This document shows, in pieces, positions 6,839 to 9,671 of a stretch of DNA of 9,671 nt; the first letter of the stretch is position 1, and every line of letters begins with the position of its first letter. The DNA is taken from positions 1 to 9,671 of the forward strand of contig DATDGX010000018.1 in NCBI GenBank assembly GCA_036521875.1, written 5' to 3'. This DNA comes from DATDGX01 sp036521875. GTDB taxonomy: Bacteria; Desulfobacterota; Binatia; Binatales; Binataceae. The position numbers and the translations under genes are program-made. Under the pieces are notes generated by a model, which saw only the letters and a program-made list of their open reading frames with translations, did no database searches and had not been told where the DNA came from.

Positions 6839-7924
6839 ATGAAGGCTGCCATCTTTCACGGTCCCAACCAGGCACTCACCATCGAACAGATCGATATCGA
6901 CGAGCCGCGCGAGCGCGAAATCCTGGTGCGCACGGTCGCCAGCGGCGTATGCCACAGCGACCTGCACTTCGTCGACGGCTACTACATGTGGCCGACGCCG
7001 GCGGTGCTCGGGCACGAAGCCGCGGGCGTGGTCGAGAAGGTCGGCTCGCTGGTCTCCTACGTGAAGCCGGGCGACCACGTGATCGCGTGCCTGTCGGTGT
7101 TCTGCGGCTACTGCGAAGAATGCATGTCGGGACGTCCCAACCTGTGCTCGAACAAGAGCGCGACGCAGCGCGCCGGCGACGACAAGCCGCGGCTCTCGCA
7201 GAAGGGCAAGACCGTCAACCAATTCGCGGACCTGTCTTCTTACGCCGAGAAGATGCTGCTGCACGAGAACGCGGTGGTGAAGATCGACAACGCATTTCCG
7301 CTCGACCGCGCGGCGCTGATCGGATGCGGGGTGATGACCGGCGTCGGCGCGGCGCTCAACACCGCCAAGGTGGCGCCTGGCTCGACGGTCGCGGTGTTCG
7401 GCGCGGGCGGAGTCGGGCTCGCGATAATCCAGGGTGCGCGGATCGCGGGTGCGCGGATGATAATCGCGGTCGACAAGTTCCCCAGCAAGCTCGAGCTCGC
7501 CAAGAAGCTCGGCGCGACGCACACCGTCGACGCCTCGAAGGGCGACGCGGTCGAGCAGATCAAGAAACTGACTGACGGCGGCGTGGAATACTCATTCGAG
7601 GCGATCGGACTGAAACCGGTGGCGGAGCAGGCCTATGAAAGTATCTGCGCTGGCGGCGTTGCGACTATCGTCGGGATGATACCGCTCGGGCAGAAGGTCG
7701 ACGTCTCCGGCGCGTCGCTGCTCTCCGAGCGGCGCATCCAGGGATGCTTCATGGGGTCGAACCGCTTCCGCATCGACATGCCGCGGATCATCGAGCTCTA
7801 TGGGCAGGGCCGCCTGAACCTGGACGACATGATCAGCAAACGCGGCAAGCTCGAGGACGTCAACGAAGCGTTTCGCGCGATGAAAGCGGGCGAGGTCGCG
7901 CGCACTGTACTTATGTTCGAGTAG
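6839..7924 (+). CDS. Zinc-dependent alcohol dehydrogenase, class III-like MDR (copy 2)
   Basis: This is the paralogue of the preceding gene: same length (361 residues), gap-free alignment, and 263 of 361 identical residues by my count (about 73%). All functional residues are kept: C38, H59/E60 and C163 for catalytic zinc, C89/C92/C95/C103 for structural zinc, GAGGVG at 188-193, and D212 for NAD. Differences cluster at residues 46-53 (near the active-site entrance in this fold), 102-128, 212-222, 268-271 and 288-303, while the last 30 residues are nearly identical. The pair may thus differ in substrate range or in expression rather than in chemistry. The stop codon lies inside an 8-bp inverted repeat, and a strong terminator follows 65 bases later, marking the end of the transcription unit. 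The natural alcohol is not identifiable from sequence. Confidence 0.93.
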   Translation: MKAAIFHGPNQALTIEQIDIDEPREREILVRTVASGVCHSDLHFVDGYYMWPTPAVLGHEAAGVVEKVGSLVSYVKPGDHVIACLSVFCGYCEECMSGRPNLCSNKSATQRAGDDKPRLSQKGKTVNQFADLSSYAEKMLLHENAVVKIDNAFPLDRAALIGCGVMTGVGAALNTAKVAPGSTVAVFGAGGVGLAIIQGARIAGARMIIAVDKFPSKLELAKKLGATHTVDASKGDAVEQIKKLTDGGVEYSFEAIGLKPVAEQAYESICAGGVATIVGMIPLGQKVDVSGASLLSERRIQGCFMGSNRFRIDMPRIIELYGQGRLNLDDMISKRGKLEDVNEAFRAMKAGEVARTVLMFE

Positions 7925-7940
7925 GCAGTTAGTGCCTACT
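7920..7940 (+). other. Perfect 8-bp inverted repeat spanning the stop codon of ADH copy 2
   Basis: AGTAGGCA (7920-7927) and TGCCTACT (7933-7940) are exact reverse complements separated by GTTAG. The stem includes the TAG stop. No T-run follows, so it is more likely an mRNA 3'-end structure or a protein-binding dyad than a terminator by itself. Confidence 0.5.
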
Positions 7941-7989
7941 TACTAATTTGTATGGTGACGCGTGCCTGCAAAGGCCCGCGATCCCGTGT

Positions 7990-8029
7990 GAAGCGTCGGG
8001 CGGCTTCGGCTGTCCGGCGCTTCTTTTTT
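7990..8029 (+). terminator. Strong Rho-independent terminator with UUCG tetraloop
   Basis: The 5' arm is 7990-8003 (GAAGCGTCGGGCGG) and the 3' arm is 8010-8023 (CTGTCCGGCGCTTC). They pair over 14 positions with three G-U wobbles, extended by a C-G pair closing a TTCG loop (8005-8008). Six T residues (8024-8029) follow directly. This is a textbook intrinsic terminator reading rightward, and it ends the alcohol dehydrogenase transcript. Confidence 0.9.
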
Positions 8030-8425
8030 CACTTTCAGTTTTTACTTTTCACTGCCCAGGCAGGCGTCAGGGGATTGCGTCCTCCTCCAGACAACGAATC
8101 GCGTGCGATCGTTCGGGCAGATTCAATCGATTCATACTTTGCTTTGTGCATGAGCGGTCCAGCACAATCAAGATTAGTTCGATTCATCACTTGCATTCGA
8201 TCCACAAGTGGATAAGTGGACATTCGCCTGCCTTTTCCATCAGTTGCCTTGGCGGGGACGTCGATCATCAAGAGGAGCAGACCTTCGAAGACAGTCGCTC
8301 TTTATTGCACCCAATCGACGCCTCATGTTATCAACATCGCATAGAGTTGTATCGAACTCTTGACACAATACGTCGTCTCTGCGTTCGGGGCTCCGTAATT
8401 TCTTGCACGCTTCGGAGATATAACG
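8030..8425. other. Gene-poor stretch with small palindromes and repeats
   Basis: I find no convincing gene between the terminator and the GTG at 8426. Open frames here run through the terminator or lack ribosome binding sites and family-like composition. The stretch is lower in GC than the DNA to its left. It holds a T-rich start (8024-8055); a 9-bp direct repeat TCGATTCAT at 8127-8135 and 8179-8187; a 14-bp palindrome ATCCACAAGTGGAT (8200-8213) followed by a second AAGTGGA (8214-8220); and the dyad and -35-like site just upstream of the next gene. It probably contains the promoter of the downstream cassette, and may contain an old recombination boundary. Confidence 0.5.
8343..8365 (+). promoter_or_regulatory. 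Operator-like dyad abutting a perfect -35 hexamer
   Basis: AGAGTT (8343-8348) and AACTCT (8355-8360) form a perfect inverted repeat around GTATCG. The last T is shared with TTGACA at 8360-8365, a consensus -35 element 61 bases before the GTG at 8426. The -10 region at 17-bp spacing (GTTCGG) is poor, so the promoter would be weak, activator-dependent, or not real. Confidence 0.25.
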
Positions 8426-9106
8426 GTGGCGAGGCTAAACATTCCAGCGCGAGATCGTGAGGGGCTACTAAAGCTTCTGAAGCTTCCCGCAGAAGCGTTC
8501 GCTCAATTTATTAGTCGGCTTCAAGCTCACGGCTTGACATTAGATCTGCTTTCGCAACTCAGAGAGGCGATTACAGTTCCAGGGGTGTCCAAGGCTGACG
8601 CAGATCAAATCGTCTCTGCCGTACTCGCTATCAGTCTCGTCAGATGGCAGCGAGAGTCGCCCTTAGACAAACTAGCAGGCGACCTTTCCGAGACAATTCA
8701 ACTATTCGATCCTGTCGGTGGCACTGCCGAATCCAAGCGGCGCTTTCTTACTCTATTGAAGGTCGAACCTCTGACTATTGCAGCGAAGGCGCTCACTATC
8801 TTCACGGACTATCAGCGCACGATGCACGGAGCCAAACTTCTCACCGACGTTCGATATGTATTCCAGTCTGATCCTGACGAAGAACCCTATGGAGCAGTAA
8901 TCGTCCATTTGCTTAAGCTCAGCTATCACGAAGATGGTGATCATAAGGAGTTTTTCGTGGCGATGGATGACGACGATGTCGCTCGTCTAAAGGCTGTCCT
9001 GAAACGAGCGGAAGCCAAAGTTAAGACCTTGCGTCGGAAGCTCGATACCGCAGGAACCAAATACATAAGTTCTTCATCGCAGAAAGAAGAAAGGGGTAAC
9101 CTCTAG
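8426..9106 (+). CDS. Uncharacterised protein: helical N-terminus plus COMM-domain-like C-terminus
   Basis: This 226-residue soluble protein has no signal peptide or membrane segment, and I cannot assign it to a bacterial family. Residues 1-80 look all-helical (REGLLKLLKLPAEAFAQFISRL; LSQLREAITVPG; a third helix around DADQIVSAVLAISLVRWQRE). Residues 85-135 form a linker and second helical part. From about 140 there are three probable strands (VRYVFQS, AVIVHLLKLSYHE, KEFFVAM) followed by one long charged amphipathic helix (DDVARLKAVLKRAEAKVKTL, about residues 181-200). That order and size match the eukaryotic COMMD layout, an N-terminal helical domain followed by a COMM domain; this is a resemblance by eye, not a proven homology. 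The GTG start has GGAGA at 8414-8418, 7 bases upstream. The stop codon overlaps the next start by one base (TAGTG), indicating translational coupling. GC is near 50%, well below the upstream genes. Confidence 0.75.
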   Translation: MARLNIPARDREGLLKLLKLPAEAFAQFISRLQAHGLTLDLLSQLREAITVPGVSKADADQIVSAVLAISLVRWQRESPLDKLAGDLSETIQLFDPVGGTAESKRRFLTLLKVEPLTIAAKALTIFTDYQRTMHGAKLLTDVRYVFQSDPDEEPYGAVIVHLLKLSYHEDGDHKEFFVAMDDDDVARLKAVLKRAEAKVKTLRRKLDTAGTKYISSSSQKEERGNL

Positions 9107-9531
9107 TGGAACACTATGCGCCTTGGCAAGAGCATCCTTACGCGGATGCCGAATACGAATACCACACGAGGCCAGCACAGGTCGTTAAGCTGATTCTTTC
9201 TGAGTATTGTGAAAGCATTGTTAACAGTGCAGTCCAATTTTTAAGGAGAGAAAAGGCGGGTAGGTCGCTGGCCCTACCGGTTACTGGCGCGAATCCGATC
9301 CACTACGACAAACGGCCTACAGTGTGGGTTGCCGCTAATCATAGGGAGTTATACAAACTCTATCCCAATCAATGGATATTAGTCGAAGGCGAATCTGTAA
9401 CAGCGCACTCTATTGATCCGCATAAAGTCGAGGCGGCAGCCCAGCAACGTGGAATCGTGACAGCTTTCATAACAAAAGTGGTTCGTCCGTCAAAGCCCAA
9501 GAGAATGATCTATGCCGGACAAATCCTTTGA
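9106..9531 (+). CDS. DUF5678-like small protein
   Basis: This 141-residue soluble protein follows the upstream gene with a 1-base overlap; AGGGG at about 9092-9096 serves as ribosome binding site for the GTG. The C-terminal half resembles the DUF5678 pattern: an ELYKLYPNQWILVEGE core (residues 81-96), then VTAHSIDPHKVEAAAQQRGI, then a final strand pair (AFITKVVRP). In that family the segment reads roughly 'YPgkWv-v-g-vvahg-d--ev---a---g'. The function of DUF5678 is not established. The first about 70 residues are an N-terminal extension: an aromatic/acidic start (HYAPWQEHPYADAEYEYH), then an amphipathic helix, then RSLALPVTGANPI. This extension is longer than the short versions of the family. 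The end of the gene overlaps the protease start by 20 bases. A role as partner, inhibitor or specificity factor of that protease is inference from arrangement. Confidence 0.7.
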   Translation: MEHYAPWQEHPYADAEYEYHTRPAQVVKLILSEYCESIVNSAVQFLRREKAGRSLALPVTGANPIHYDKRPTVWVAANHRELYKLYPNQWILVEGESVTAHSIDPHKVEAAAQQRGIVTAFITKVVRPSKPKRMIYAGQIL

Positions 9532-9671
9532 AACGACCATTCCATTTGTCAACGTGCCAGGTGAAGGTTGGTACCCATTAATTGAAGTGACCTTTCTAAG
9601 ACCCTCCGGCGCTAACCTGCGTTTGTCTTTGTTATTTGATACAGGAGCTGACCAAATCCTTCTGCATCCGT
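9512..9671 (+). CDS. Retropepsin-like aspartic protease, N-terminal part (3' end outside window)
   Basis: The ATG at 9512 lies inside the end of the previous gene in another frame, and AAGAGA at 9499-9504 can act as ribosome binding site. The 53 visible residues end in LLFDTGADQILLHP. Hydrophobic-D-T-G-A (catalytic Asp D43, codon 9638-9640), preceded by two beta-strand segments (YPLIEVTFL; LRLSLLF), is the active-site loop of single-domain retropepsin-like proteases, which act as homodimers. There is no signal peptide, so it is presumably cytoplasmic. The frame remains open at the right edge. The flap and the second conserved motif would lie in the missing part. It is cotranscribed with the two genes to its left, and its substrate is unknown. 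Confidence 0.85.
   Translation, partial: MPDKSFETTIPFVNVPGEGWYPLIEVTFLRPSGANLRLSLLFDTGADQILLHP

Noticed and set aside
7952..8215. Plus-strand open frame of 87 codons starting at ATG 7952
   Set aside because: It reads across the terminator stem and T-run, has no Shine-Dalgarno sequence and no recognisable motif.
8024..8220. CRISPR-like short repeats
   Set aside because: The repeats are 7-9 bases, irregularly spaced and not flanked by cas genes.
8035..8271. Minus-strand open frame of 78 codons
   Set aside because: No ribosome binding site before its ATG and no family-like pattern; most likely chance in a non-coding stretch.
7948..8460. Plus-strand open frame of 170 codons over the gene-poor stretch
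   Set aside because: It runs through the intrinsic terminator, overlaps the start of the 8426 gene, has no good ribosome binding site, and its residue mix (many Ser, Arg, Cys, His) looks random.

Overview
The window reads as a chromosomal piece of a high-GC bacterium. Sampled lines upstream of about 7.9 kb run near 65-77% GC, codons are GC-ending, and every supported gene lies on the + strand. The folate/FAD-dependent tRNA methyltransferase TrmFO at the left edge fits a non-enterobacterial lineage (for example Desulfobacterota-like, Binatota-like or alphaproteobacterial). The sequence alone does not fix the phylum, and I give no species.

Layout. (1) 1-768: C-terminal two thirds or so of TrmFO, cut by the left edge. 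(2) 889-1158: a small HU/IHF-type DNA-binding protein. (3) Overlapping or immediately following it, a multi-spanning GT-C/PMT_2-like membrane glycosyltransferase ending at 2636, whose true start is unclear. (4) 2742-3599: a class I SAM-dependent methyltransferase. (5) 3655-5472: a second large GT-C-like membrane protein with a 64-residue in-frame tandem duplication at its C-terminus. Items 3-5 could form a cell-envelope glycosylation/methylation neighbourhood, but only proximity and direction support this. (6) 5695-7924: two collinear 361-residue zinc alcohol dehydrogenases, about 73% identical by hand count. They are a tandem gene duplication and are closed by a strong intrinsic terminator with a UUCG tetraloop (7990-8029).

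(7) After the terminator the character of the DNA changes. About 400 bases hold no convincing gene but do hold small palindromes and repeats. They are followed by a tightly packed three-gene cassette at clearly lower GC (about 50% in sampled lines). Its genes are a 226-residue protein with a helical N-terminus and a COMM-domain-like C-terminus (8426-9106), a 141-residue DUF5678-like protein (9106-9531), and a retropepsin-like aspartic protease cut by the right edge (9512-9671). Consecutive genes overlap by 1 and 20 bases, so they are almost certainly translated together. The composition shift suggests horizontal acquisition. This cassette is the best candidate here for an undescribed system: a probable protease with two small dedicated partners.
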